This document shows, one piece after another, positions 8,707 through 16,849 of a stretch of 25,648 nt of DNA; the first letter of the stretch is position 1, and every line of letters begins with the position of its first letter. The notes below the pieces were generated by a model that saw only the letters and a program-made list of their open reading frames with translations, did no database searches and was not told the origin of the DNA. This DNA is from a virus: the IMG/VR virus record IMGVR_UViG_3300037584_005881, positions 1-25,648 of that record; one strand, written 5' to 3'. The translations under genes were made by a program, and so were the position numbers.

Positions 8707-9158
8707 CAATGGAATGGCATGACCCCGTAAAGGAAGCAAGTAACTTATTGAAACAATATGTAGATGATTTGGTAAAATACCAAACAGACGGTAACAAAGA
8801 TAACGGTGTTCCTATGTTTATGGACCACGCTGGTGGCGTTCCTGTTCAAGCAGCGGCTGGATATTATACCAATCAAACTCTACCTCACTATGAATCAAAT
8901 GCTCCTGCAAAGACTACTATCAGCGAGGTGTACTCTATGCCCGCTGCTTTTAGAACGGGACATGATGCAAATGGTTCGTCTTTGCATATGCAAATGAATG
9001 ATGGCGGGACTAAAAAAAGTGGCTATATCGATGCTACTGAGCAAACAATGGCTTCATTAAGTCTAATTAAAGAAGCAGCCGAGGGTGATGAAGAAAGAAG
9101 CCAAATCGTCGCAGATATCGAAAAAATGCTCAATCAAATTAACTCCCGCCAAAGATAA
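8703..9158 (+). CDS. Small hypothetical protein (151 aa)
   Basis: Not recognised. It is acidic, with a helical N-terminus (~5-30), a middle of mixed polar and aromatic residues, and a helical C-terminus (~115-150). I chose ATG 8703, which overlaps the preceding stop (ATGA) and has GGTGA at 8691-8695 seven bases upstream. An in-frame upstream ATG at 8670 would add 11 residues but has no such site. Its stop codon lies in the loop of a hairpin that covers the next gene's ribosome binding site, so its translation may control the large protein that follows. Confidence 0.83.
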   Translation: MTMEWHDPVKEASNLLKQYVDDLVKYQTDGNKDNGVPMFMDHAGGVPVQAAAGYYTNQTLPHYESNAPAKTTISEVYSMPAAFRTGHDANGSSLHMQMNDGGTKKSGYIDATEQTMASLSLIKEAAEGDEERSQIVADIEKMLNQINSRQR

Positions 9159-9169
9159 GGGGGAGTTAA
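9139..9169 (+). promoter_or_regulatory. Hairpin hiding the ribosome binding site of the 1154-aa gene
   Basis: TTAACTCCC at 9139-9147 is an exact inverted repeat of GGGAGTTAA at 9161-9169, with a 13-base loop. The stop codon of the upstream gene (9156-9158) is in the loop. The G-rich site GGGGGAG (9159-9164) is partly in the 3' arm, and the ATG at 9170 follows the stem at once. In RNA, the stem would block initiation unless a ribosome finishing the upstream gene opens it. The base match is seen; the regulatory role is inferred. Confidence 0.6.
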
Positions 9170-12100
9170 ATGTCTCAGGATGAGTTAGCAAGAATTCGCA
9201 CAGATACCTTATTCTCTATTCTATTACTCAAAGATGTTGATGTTCCTTCATATCAAGATGCGATGATGAACGCTGAAATGTTATCTAATAATGACATGGC
9301 AATATCATCAGCGGTTGATGCAGCCAATAACAAACCACCTTATTCAATGCTTGACTTAAGCAGCCCTATGTCTGCTGCAAGAATGGTAATTCCAAATCAA
9401 TTGACATCTTATTTAGCGGGTCATGCTAAAATAATGAATGACCCAGTATCAGACTGGCCACAAGCAGCACCCGACAATTTATTTGGCGACCACCACCCTT
9501 TTGGCTACAAATCTAATTGCTGTCCATTACTTCACGGGGCCGCACACGGAGAACCTGAATATGTAAATCATGTACTATCTTTGATAGAAAATGACCAAAT
9601 GCCATTGAAAGAAATGGACTCTCTTGAGAAAAATGTTGAAGTGGTCCCCAAAGGATATCAGGGCTATTTTGGCAACCCCATAGAAAGTATGCACGATTTG
9701 TATGTTAGGGACCGAAACATACACGCTTTCAAGTCTGATGACGAGTACATGGATTTCAAAAGAAACGATTTGCAAAAAGGGTATGGTATGATGCCATATT
9801 TGTTTGGTTTAGAATACAACACGGATGATCAAAGACGCTCTTTCTTTGATTTGTTGTCTCAATTGTCTAAAACCAGTAATAGAGATGTTGCTGATTCAAG
9901 GCGTATTAAAAATAAGTTTCAAGAACAAGCCGGAATATCTTGGGGCCGTGCATTAAGAAATTGGCGAGCAAGATTCAAACCTCTTGCTTCGTGGTGGGAA
10001 AGAGCACCTGACCGCCATGGTCCAACAGAACCTCATCAAGGGGGTCCACTACAGCATTATCACTCACCTTATGTTAAGTCAAGTCAAGGTGCAATAAATG
10101 AATCAGCAACATATCATTGGTGGGATTTGTTTCAACCATGGGGCGGCGTTGGTCGTTCAATAGATTCTCTTGAGTCAATACTCGGACAAACATACCCTCA
10201 GGTGTTTGATGGCTCCAATGGTTGGCTGAATGATGTTTTGATTACTAATACAGTATATGACGAAACATCTCCAAATGGGGCGCATAGCCACGGCGGCTCT
10301 CACTTCCCTAATGCCGCTAACAATATGGGTATGGACTCGCCAATGCGCCCTGCGGTTTCATCAGGATATACGCCTGACGATGACTATGAAGCAAGACGGG
10401 CGATGTATTCCCATGCTGCAAACCGTCAATATCTACACCCCAGCGAAATACAGGGGACAGGTGGCCGGATTGATATTCCTGATGATGCACTATTATTCTC
10501 AGGATTGGGTAGAGCAATCGCATCTCAGGCTGATATGGGTTCTCCAAGAGTCGGTATGAAAAGAGAGGAACACCCTTCTTCAAATGAATTATACTGGGCA
10601 ATGCACAATCAACACTTTAGAGAATCGGATAGACATATAGGTAGAGTTATGCAACAGATGTCTCAGAAAGTCCTAAATCAATTCGGCCCTGAAATACTGA
10701 ACCCAGCGGGTTCTACGGATGAAATGGCGCACACAATAGCAAGAGGCAATCTGCAACAAATAGCGGCAGCAGCAAATCACGCATTGATGAGAATACCAAT
10801 AGATGACTCATATAGAAGCGTGGGCATTGACCCCGAATTTAAGAAAGTAATGGGTCCTATTGGCCCAGTATCTCCTAACTCGCACACTGTAGTCCCTCCA
10901 GTGTACCTCAGTGGGGACACAGATGCTTGGGGTCATGAAATGCCAGCAACACTCACTTGGAGATTTGACCCTAATCAAGGAAGTTATGTGTTCGGACAAG
11001 CCGATGAACCATTTACAATAATGCAACGCACAGCACATGAAAACCATGTAAATATGGTCTCTCCTTCATTAGTAGAGTCTTCAAGTAAAATATTAGGCAA
11101 ACAAAAAGACATCAATGCGCTATCTGCTGTGGACCAGTTTGGTTATTCCCCTATTCAAAATAATATGCTAAGAAAAGCGGACGATTATGAATTAACAGGA
11201 GTGTATGAAAATTTGATTGAACCTGCTCATACTGTCTATGACATTGGAGATGTAAATACCATCAAAGGCTTTAGTGGCGATTGGGTTGTTCAAAAAATGC
11301 CGAAAGGCAAGAGGGTAATGGTAAAGAAAACTGGTAATAAAATAGAGCCTAAGTCATTACCCGACGGGGTGAAGAAAGCACTAAAAGAGAGGAGTGGTGA
11401 CTTTACATTTGATGCTTATGTCGATAAAGATATGTTGAATGTAGTGGACTTGTTAGTCCACAAAGGCACCGATTTATCATATGAGCCTTTAGAAGATAGA
11501 ATGAATGTTTTGAGAACCCTCTACCATTCAGATGAAAACATTCACTTTCCGATGCCCACGAATTGTAGCACAACCGACATCGATGGACTGTCCAAGACCG
11601 TTGATTCAATGGATGGCGAAAATTATCTGATAAGAGACGCTACTTCTACTTTCATAAAAGGTAAAGAAGCACATCCAAAATGGATCAAGTTAATTGATGA
11701 AAGTATATCAAAAGAGTTTATACATGGCTTATTGCCGGAAATATCGGTCAAGCGTGATACTATATTACTCTCATATCCCGGCATATTGATGCCTATTATT
11801 GTAAAAGGAGCATTTGACGGGAGATATAGGATGAGTATAGATAAGTATGAAGGTCCTGATTATTTAGTAAAACATGCTAAGAAACAATCTAAAGTATGGG
11901 GCCCGGTGTCAATATCACTTCTAAAAGAAGCATTTGCATCTACCGACGGGGGTTCTCATAACCCGGTTCATTCTGTACCGGCCAAGCGAAAGAAGCCTCG
12001 TAGAAGAATTAACAATGGCGAAGTTGTAGTCAAGGCCCCTGCTTTACTTGATAACTCAGGTGATGTATCAAAGGTTCAGGCAATGATGAAACAAGCATTA

Positions 12101-12634
12101 CATTTGTTGAGGGATAAAGAAAAACCAATGTCGACAAAAGATTTGTGCTCTAAAATTGAGGGTCTGACGCCTAAATTATTAGATGTTCACGCAGGGGAGT
12201 ATGGTCTTGACAAAGTAGAAGATTCAGAAAATATGTGGACCGTCAATGAAGCAATTGATGATGATGTTGCACAAAAACAGTCATTCCCTCGAATGAATAG
12301 GGCATCGCCTGATGGAGGTGCGTGGTCAGGGATGCAGGCGGATATTACCGCCCCTACGGGTCCTACTGAAATAACCGAAGAATCCGGCACCACAATTGGA
12401 GCAGACCCTAACATTGTAGATGATGATGAACAAATGCCTAAAGAAAAACCGTATCACCTTCAGATAAGGGGCGACCCTGAAAAGGATGGACTCGCTACAA
12501 TAGATATAGAAAATGGCAAAGCAAAATTAAGATATCCAAAGAGAACGCCTCAGGAACAAAGAGAGGAAGATGAAATACCAGCAGACGCAAAGCCTGTCCC
12601 TGATGAAGAGGCAGTAGATATGCCGCTATCTTAG
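9170..12634 (+). CDS. Large protein with degenerate ATP-dependent DNA ligase-like domain (1154 aa)
   Basis: The first ~690 residues are unrecognised: helical at the start, then Trp/His/Pro-rich. Residues ~690-845 follow the order of ATP-dependent DNA ligase adenylation motifs: VVQKMPKGKRV around K709 (motif I is usually KxDGxR), FTFDAYV at D748 (motif III), NVVDLLVHKG at D760 (IIIa), LEDRMNVL at R777, GENYLIRD with E817 (IV), and KWIKL at K840 (V). The motif I Asp is missing and the motif III Glu is replaced, so it may be inactive. Residues ~935-950 are highly basic; ~965-1035 look like a small winged helix; the end is acidic. The ATG follows GGGGGAG. It lies between portal and protease, where minor head proteins usually sit. 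Function unknown; ligase relationship moderately likely. Confidence 0.85.
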   Translation: MSQDELARIRTDTLFSILLLKDVDVPSYQDAMMNAEMLSNNDMAISSAVDAANNKPPYSMLDLSSPMSAARMVIPNQLTSYLAGHAKIMNDPVSDWPQAAPDNLFGDHHPFGYKSNCCPLLHGAAHGEPEYVNHVLSLIENDQMPLKEMDSLEKNVEVVPKGYQGYFGNPIESMHDLYVRDRNIHAFKSDDEYMDFKRNDLQKGYGMMPYLFGLEYNTDDQRRSFFDLLSQLSKTSNRDVADSRRIKNKFQEQAGISWGRALRNWRARFKPLASWWERAPDRHGPTEPHQGGPLQHYHSPYVKSSQGAINESATYHWWDLFQPWGGVGRSIDSLESILGQTYPQVFDGSNGWLNDVLITNTVYDETSPNGAHSHGGSHFPNAANNMGMDSPMRPAVSSGYTPDDDYEARRAMYSHAANRQYLHPSEIQGTGGRIDIPDDALLFSGLGRAIASQADMGSPRVGMKREEHPSSNELYWAMHNQHFRESDRHIGRVMQQMSQKVLNQFGPEILNPAGSTDEMAHTIARGNLQQIAAAANHALMRIPIDDSYRSVGIDPEFKKVMGPIGPVSPNSHTVVPPVYLSGDTDAWGHEMPATLTWRFDPNQGSYVFGQADEPFTIMQRTAHENHVNMVSPSLVESSSKILGKQKDINALSAVDQFGYSPIQNNMLRKADDYELTGVYENLIEPAHTVYDIGDVNTIKGFSGDWVVQKMPKGKRVMVKKTGNKIEPKSLPDGVKKALKERSGDFTFDAYVDKDMLNVVDLLVHKGTDLSYEPLEDRMNVLRTLYHSDENIHFPMPTNCSTTDIDGLSKTVDSMDGENYLIRDATSTFIKGKEAHPKWIKLIDESISKEFIHGLLPEISVKRDTILLSYPGILMPIIVKGAFDGRYRMSIDKYEGPDYLVKHAKKQSKVWGPVSISLLKEAFASTDGGSHNPVHSVPAKRKKPRRRINNGEVVVKAPALLDNSGDVSKVQAMMKQALHLLRDKEKPMSTKDLCSKIEGLTPKLLDVHAGEYGLDKVEDSENMWTVNEAIDDDVAQKQSFPRMNRASPDGGAWSGMQADITAPTGPTEITEESGTTIGADPNIVDDDEQMPKEKPYHLQIRGDPEKDGLATIDIENGKAKLRYPKRTPQEQREEDEIPADAKPVPDEEAVDMPLS

Positions 12635-12643
12635 AACCTACTC

Positions 12644-12652
12644 TTTAATATA
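12644..12652 (+). promoter_or_regulatory. Putative archaeal TATA box for the protease-capsid unit
   Basis: TTTAATATA is centred at 12648 in the 42-base gap before the protease ATG at 12677. The spacing of about 29 bases would put transcription start within a few bases of that ATG. The protease ATG has no visible ribosome binding site, as expected for a leaderless archaeal message. Sequence and spacing are seen; promoter activity is inferred. Confidence 0.45.
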
Positions 12653-12676
12653 GATAGACACATTTTGCAAAGTTTG

Positions 12677-14065
12677 ATGGCGACCAGTGCAATGTCAAGA
12701 AACGGTGTTAGAACCTCCGGGTTCTCCGCTATTGGCAGCGACTTCTTATTGAAGGCAGCAGACGGTCAAGACCTATTCATTGCTGGATATGCAAGCGTGG
12801 ATATGGTTGACAAGCAAGGAGACCGAATCCCATCATCCGCATTAACTAAGGCCTTTGAGAAATTCATGGACAATAAAGCCTTTAGAAATGTGCAATTAGC
12901 ACATAGTGGAATTCAAGTTGGAGAGGTAGTCTCAGACTATACAGACTCGGAAGGCCGAATATGGAAATCCGAAGTAGATGAGCACGGATTGTTTGTAGTA
13001 TGCAGAATTCGTGACGACATACAAAAAGCACGGGAAGTGCAAAAGCAGGTTCGCAATGGTGAGTTAAGAGCGTTTTCAATCGGTGGTCAGGCACTGTTTA
13101 GGGTTAGTAAAACTACCCCCGAACATGGGTCTCATAGAGAAATCACTGATTTGGAATTGCACGAAATTACCTTGTGCAAAAAGGGCATTAATCCTGAGGC
13201 CCGATATACAATCTTAAAGATGGATAATGAAACTGGAAGTAGTAACATGAGTAACGAAGCGTTAGAAGAAATTAGAGACGGCCTAAGTAGAGTTTTGAAG
13301 CACATTGATGAAAATGATGTCGCAAAAGCAGAAGATAAAGGAATGCCTAAATCCTATAAAGAGGAAAAAGGTATGCCTAAAGAAGATGAAGAGGACCCAA
13401 CGGAAGCAAAGAAATCCCAAGAAGATGCTTTGGCTTACATTGACACCTTGGAAAAATTCGCTCACGAATCAGGCGTCGACTTGGATGGTCTAAGGTCTCA
13501 CTTTGGACTTGAAAAAGCATATCTGCAAGAAGGCAGTGGCGGCTACTCTCACCGTGGACAAGGAGACGAAGTTGGCTCCGGCGAAGATGCGTCAGAACCA
13601 ACATACCCTGCTCTACCAGCAGCATCCGGTAACAGTTATGTAATCAAGCAACCGGGTTCAATGCAAATGAATGCAGCGGCCGGTAATCAGAATGTGATCA
13701 AAGGCGGATTAAACCTAACACCTTCCTCACTTGAAAGAGGCTACCGTGCATATGCAAATATTAGAGATGAAGAAGCGGTCAAGTCTTTGGTTCAAAAAGA
13801 ATGGGCTGAAAGATATGATACAGAAACTGCAAACGCATTGGCATTGCAGAAAGAAAACGATTACGGCGGACAAATTGCTCAATTAAGAAAGCAGATAGAA
13901 TCTCTATCTCTTGAAAACAGCGACTTGCAAAAGTCTGCCACACCTACTCCATCCACTACATCAGTGAGAGTACCGACCCATGACGAATTTAACGCAATGG
14001 GCAACGGACTTGATGGTTGGAAGATGGCCGAAGACCTTGGAAGGAGAGCACTAAGAGGAGAGTAA
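12677..14065 (+). CDS. HK97-type prohead protease fused to a scaffold-like C-terminus
   Basis: This is a serine protease (U35 family) that matures the prohead. Residues ~20-195 carry the family pattern: IAGYASV near the start, catalytic His in AHSG (H76), catalytic Ser in AFSIGG (S134), and an LELHEITL strand. Residues ~200-462 are unlike the protease: an acidic helical region, a Gly/Ser-rich linker, and a coiled coil near 395-425 (QIAQLRKQIESLSLENSDLQ). This extension probably acts as scaffold, as no separate scaffold gene is evident. The start is ATG 12677; an in-frame TTG at 12665 adds four residues, and ATG 12692 is possible. No ribosome binding site is seen. The capsid gene follows 34 bases later. 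Confidence 0.93.
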   Translation: MATSAMSRNGVRTSGFSAIGSDFLLKAADGQDLFIAGYASVDMVDKQGDRIPSSALTKAFEKFMDNKAFRNVQLAHSGIQVGEVVSDYTDSEGRIWKSEVDEHGLFVVCRIRDDIQKAREVQKQVRNGELRAFSIGGQALFRVSKTTPEHGSHREITDLELHEITLCKKGINPEARYTILKMDNETGSSNMSNEALEEIRDGLSRVLKHIDENDVAKAEDKGMPKSYKEEKGMPKEDEEDPTEAKKSQEDALAYIDTLEKFAHESGVDLDGLRSHFGLEKAYLQEGSGGYSHRGQGDEVGSGEDASEPTYPALPAASGNSYVIKQPGSMQMNAAAGNQNVIKGGLNLTPSSLERGYRAYANIRDEEAVKSLVQKEWAERYDTETANALALQKENDYGGQIAQLRKQIESLSLENSDLQKSATPTPSTTSVRVPTHDEFNAMGNGLDGWKMAEDLGRRALRGE

Positions 14066-14073
14066 TTCTCCTT
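14055..14073 (+). promoter_or_regulatory. Small hairpin between protease and capsid genes
   Basis: AGGAGA at 14056-14061 pairs exactly with TCTCCT at 14067-14072, with G-T pairs possible on both ends of the stem. The protease stop codon is in the loop. No T-run follows, so it is not a typical terminator. It could mark RNA processing or protect the 5' end of the capsid message. Confidence 0.35.
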
Positions 14074-14099
14074 ACAAAATATAACATGGAAGTGAATAA

Positions 14100-15275
14100 A
14101 TGAGTGGAAGTAGAGGATATTTAAGAACAATTGAAGATATGGAACGCCTATATTACGGCGCAGGAGCAGGACAAAATGCGTGGGCATACAGTGGAACAGA
14201 CCTTTTGAAGGCAGATTCACCACTAATGTCCACCACCTCAGGAACATACAACGCAATTTTCGGTAGAAAGGTATGGTCACAATTGAACCAAGAATTTAAC
14301 GCCTTTTCTATACTACCAAAGAAACCATGGGAAAAGAGTGGTTGGAGAGTAGTTACCGATAAGCCTGATTCAAGCAAAGGTGGCGGACTCCCTGAGAACG
14401 CAACATTGCCTGACACAAGCAAGCCGACATTCGAGCACATTAACGATAAGCCTCGTACTGTTGCACATACATTCGATCTAACTGAGACCGCAATGTTCCT
14501 TGCTGACAAAGATGACGGACTTGGCGATGCAAGAGCAGTCATGAAAATGGAAATGGCAAAGCATCACGCTGAGACAATCAACAAAATGCTATTGAAAGAC
14601 ATTAGCCTTAGAAGCACAACATTGAATGATTTCGAGTCTATTGACAGAATCACATCATCACCATTTGTTGAAAATTCAGGATTTACCGATGTTGCAATCG
14701 GAGACCACGCTACTTACAACCTCGCAAGACCTAACACAGCACCTGTAAGCAAGTTAAATTGGTATGATGCAAATGTCGACGCTGGAGCAGCATCTGCTGA
14801 AAGAGCCTTAACCCTAAACACCATGGATAGTATGTTCAGAAGTATTTGGGAAAGAGGAGGTCAACCAAAGGTTATCCTAACTGGTTACGATACTCTTGAA
14901 AAGATGCAACAATTGTTACAGCCACAACAAAGATTCACTGAAATGAAGAAGGTTGTACCGGGTGTTAACGGTGTAAAAGGTGTTCCGGGTATGGAAGCAG
15001 GTTTCATCGTAGCAACTTACAATGGCGTTCCAATTATCCCATCTAAGGATGTTTATGACGAAGATGGAGCAGGTATCAGCAGAATGTATTTCTTAGACAC
15101 TGACTACACATATTTCTGCACCGCTAAACCAACATTGTACCATGAGAGTGGTATTGAGACTGGAGACCCATTCGGTATCAACAGGCTCGGTCAAATGGGA
15201 ATGTTCCACACAATGGGCAACCTATGGCAAATGTTCTTCGCAGCACACGGAAAGATTAGAGACATCAGTGCCTGA
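14100..15275 (+). CDS. Major capsid protein (HK97 fold)
   Basis: This is the capsid shell subunit, called from its length (391 residues), its place directly after the prohead protease, and its pattern. A helical N-terminal arm is followed by a polar, Gly/Pro-rich extended region at ~80-125 that fits the E-loop, then a long spine-like helix (~135-165). A-domain-like strands follow, including PKVILTGYDTLEKM and AGFIVATYNGVPIIPSKDV, with a closing strand set near the C-terminus. The ATG at 14100 has GGAAGTGA at 14088-14095 four bases upstream, one of the better sites in the window, consistent with high expression. I rely on layout and pattern, not on a search. Confidence 0.9.
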   Translation: MSGSRGYLRTIEDMERLYYGAGAGQNAWAYSGTDLLKADSPLMSTTSGTYNAIFGRKVWSQLNQEFNAFSILPKKPWEKSGWRVVTDKPDSSKGGGLPENATLPDTSKPTFEHINDKPRTVAHTFDLTETAMFLADKDDGLGDARAVMKMEMAKHHAETINKMLLKDISLRSTTLNDFESIDRITSSPFVENSGFTDVAIGDHATYNLARPNTAPVSKLNWYDANVDAGAASAERALTLNTMDSMFRSIWERGGQPKVILTGYDTLEKMQQLLQPQQRFTEMKKVVPGVNGVKGVPGMEAGFIVATYNGVPIIPSKDVYDEDGAGISRMYFLDTDYTYFCTAKPTLYHESGIETGDPFGINRLGQMGMFHTMGNLWQMFFAAHGKIRDISA

Positions 15276-15311
15276 GGATAATTAGGAGTAAAAAGAAAAT
15301 AGGTGAATATT

Positions 15312-15719
15312 ATGGCAACAGTAGACAATATAGTAGATACAGTAGGAACAGTAATTTTAGACGAAAATATGTGGATGGGTTCATTGGACTCTTCAACAAA
15401 TTGGTTAAGTGGTATCACTGGACGCAGCATCGCTGGAGTTCAAGCGAACAAGCAAGCAGACAAAGGCGTATCACTCATGATTATCGATGTAGAGGCAGCA
15501 GCACAAAACACTGCCAGCACCATTGCAGTCAAGACCAGTGAAATCCCGGGAATCAAAGGTGCAATCCAAACCGTTGTAGCAGTCTTAGCAATATCAAATG
15601 TAGAAACCATTACTAAGCAACCAACCAATGTCGGACACAGTGACTCGAAGATTTCTTTCACAACACACGCAACCTCCGGTGCTAACCAAACACACAGAAT
15701 TGCATTCTTATATTTGTGA
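15312..15719 (+). CDS. Small hypothetical protein after the capsid gene (135 aa)
   Basis: Not recognised by sequence. It is rich in Val, Ile, Ala and Thr in alternating patterns, suggesting a compact beta-rich fold with one short helix. It has no membrane segment or signal peptide. The ATG at 15312 follows AGGTGA at 15301-15306 by 5 bases. An in-frame GTG at 15303 lies inside that site and is rejected. The place right after the capsid gene is where decoration or capsid-stabilising proteins are commonly encoded, so that role is plausible but unproven. Confidence 0.87.
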   Translation: MATVDNIVDTVGTVILDENMWMGSLDSSTNWLSGITGRSIAGVQANKQADKGVSLMIIDVEAAAQNTASTIAVKTSEIPGIKGAIQTVVAVLAISNVETITKQPTNVGHSDSKISFTTHATSGANQTHRIAFLYL

Positions 15720-15728
15720 GGTGAGCCA

Positions 15729-16178
15729 GTGGCTCTTAAACTACAATATGTAGGTTCCCGACAAGTGGTTAAGATTAGACTTAACGCTTGGGGCGACACA
15801 GGTGAATATTGGTTTTCGAGAGGACAAATCAGGGATGATATCCCTGAGGGTTATATCCGAGACCGTATTGAACCGTTGATTGCCAATGGTGGAACCGCAT
15901 GGAAAATTATCAACGACAACGAAAAGAGTGAGGCAATGCTTTCAGTAGTAACTGAAGAAAAGAGCGTAGTAGCAAAACCTGTTGCTAAGACTGAAACAGA
16001 AAAGTCTGAAGCAATGCTGGCAGCGGTTAACGAGTCTACTCCTGAATTCGATCAAAGTATGTCAAGAGCAGAAATGATGGCATGGTGTAAAAGTAAAGGC
16101 ATTAAAACCTCTACTAAAGATACGAAGTCTACATTGACAGAAAAGGCTCTTGCATTTAATGCAGGGGCTGATGAGTAA
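15729..16178 (+). CDS. Hypothetical protein with C-terminal LEM/SAP-like helical domain (149 aa)
   Basis: The N-terminal ~60 residues look beta-rich with aromatic residues (GEYWFSRGQ). A Lys/Glu-rich linker (~62-105) contains the six-residue repeat KSEAML twice (about 67-72 and 91-96). Residues ~110-145 form two helices with the spacing of small helix-extended-loop-helix (HeH/LEM/SAP) domains: SRAEMMAWCKSKGI, a Thr/Ser loop, then a Leu/Ala helix. Such domains occur in many phage head proteins. The start is GTG 15729, preceded by GAGGTGAG at 15718-15725, which overlaps the upstream stop. The stop overlaps the next ATG (TAATG). Confidence 0.85.
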   Translation: MALKLQYVGSRQVVKIRLNAWGDTGEYWFSRGQIRDDIPEGYIRDRIEPLIANGGTAWKIINDNEKSEAMLSVVTEEKSVVAKPVAKTETEKSEAMLAAVNESTPEFDQSMSRAEMMAWCKSKGIKTSTKDTKSTLTEKALAFNAGADE

Positions 16179-16804
16179 TGGTTCGTATATCCTCTCACAG
16201 TATTGATGATGGCGCAGCCCGTTATGCTTCGAGGACAAGAGTGAATAAATTAGTGCTTGATTTTGAAGGTGAAAACGGATTAGGCGGCACCGACACAGCC
16301 AGCCTGACACAACACATAAACGGTCAAATACAGACAATATACATTGATTGCACAGATGGCAAGTTAACTGCAAATACTGATTCACAAACGGTCATGGGGA
16401 CCTTTTCAATAACCAATGGCGACTATACATCTCTTGATGGCAGTCCTATGTATTTGTGCTCGCCTGTTACGGGTCTTGACTTTACAAATAAACCAACAGC
16501 AAACTCAGGTATAATCAATAAAAGAACCTATATGCTTCAAACTAAAGAAGGCTCGGATAGCGCACAGCAATTGCTTGACGCTTATCCTATGCACAGTGGG
16601 CATTCCACGCCAGCATTACCTTCAATGGCAGGTCCGGCTGTAACTACTGCTAACAGTGGCAGTGCTGTTGCTTCAACATTAACAACACAACCATGGACTG
16701 GATTAGTAGCGGGTAAAGTTACATTCACTCTTAGTCTGCTCAATCCGGGTGGGGTAACATTCCATACTGAAACTAAATATCGAGTGACCATCCTCTATAC
16801 ATGA
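16178..16804 (+). CDS. Beta-rich hypothetical virion protein (208 aa)
   Basis: Not recognised. The chain is rich in Thr, Ser, Gly and Val with repeated short strands throughout, including a final Ig-like stretch at ~170-208 (VTFTLSLLNPGGVTFHTETKYRVTILY is spread over the last three strands). It has few charged residues and no membrane segment. The ATG at 16178 overlaps the preceding stop (TAATG). Its position between capsid and connector genes and its all-beta look suit a surface decoration or neck protein. This is inference. Confidence 0.85.
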   Translation: MVRISSHSIDDGAARYASRTRVNKLVLDFEGENGLGGTDTASLTQHINGQIQTIYIDCTDGKLTANTDSQTVMGTFSITNGDYTSLDGSPMYLCSPVTGLDFTNKPTANSGIINKRTYMLQTKEGSDSAQQLLDAYPMHSGHSTPALPSMAGPAVTTANSGSAVASTLTTQPWTGLVAGKVTFTLSLLNPGGVTFHTETKYRVTILYT

Positions 16805-16849
16805 GCATAACATTGATAAAGAAAAACACACACACAGGATGTGAGTATT

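Noticed and set aside
14076-14084. AAAATATAA as a TATA box for the capsid gene
   Set aside because: Its centre is only about 20 bases from the capsid ATG, so transcription would start inside the gene. The capsid gene also has a good ribosome binding site and so needs a leader.
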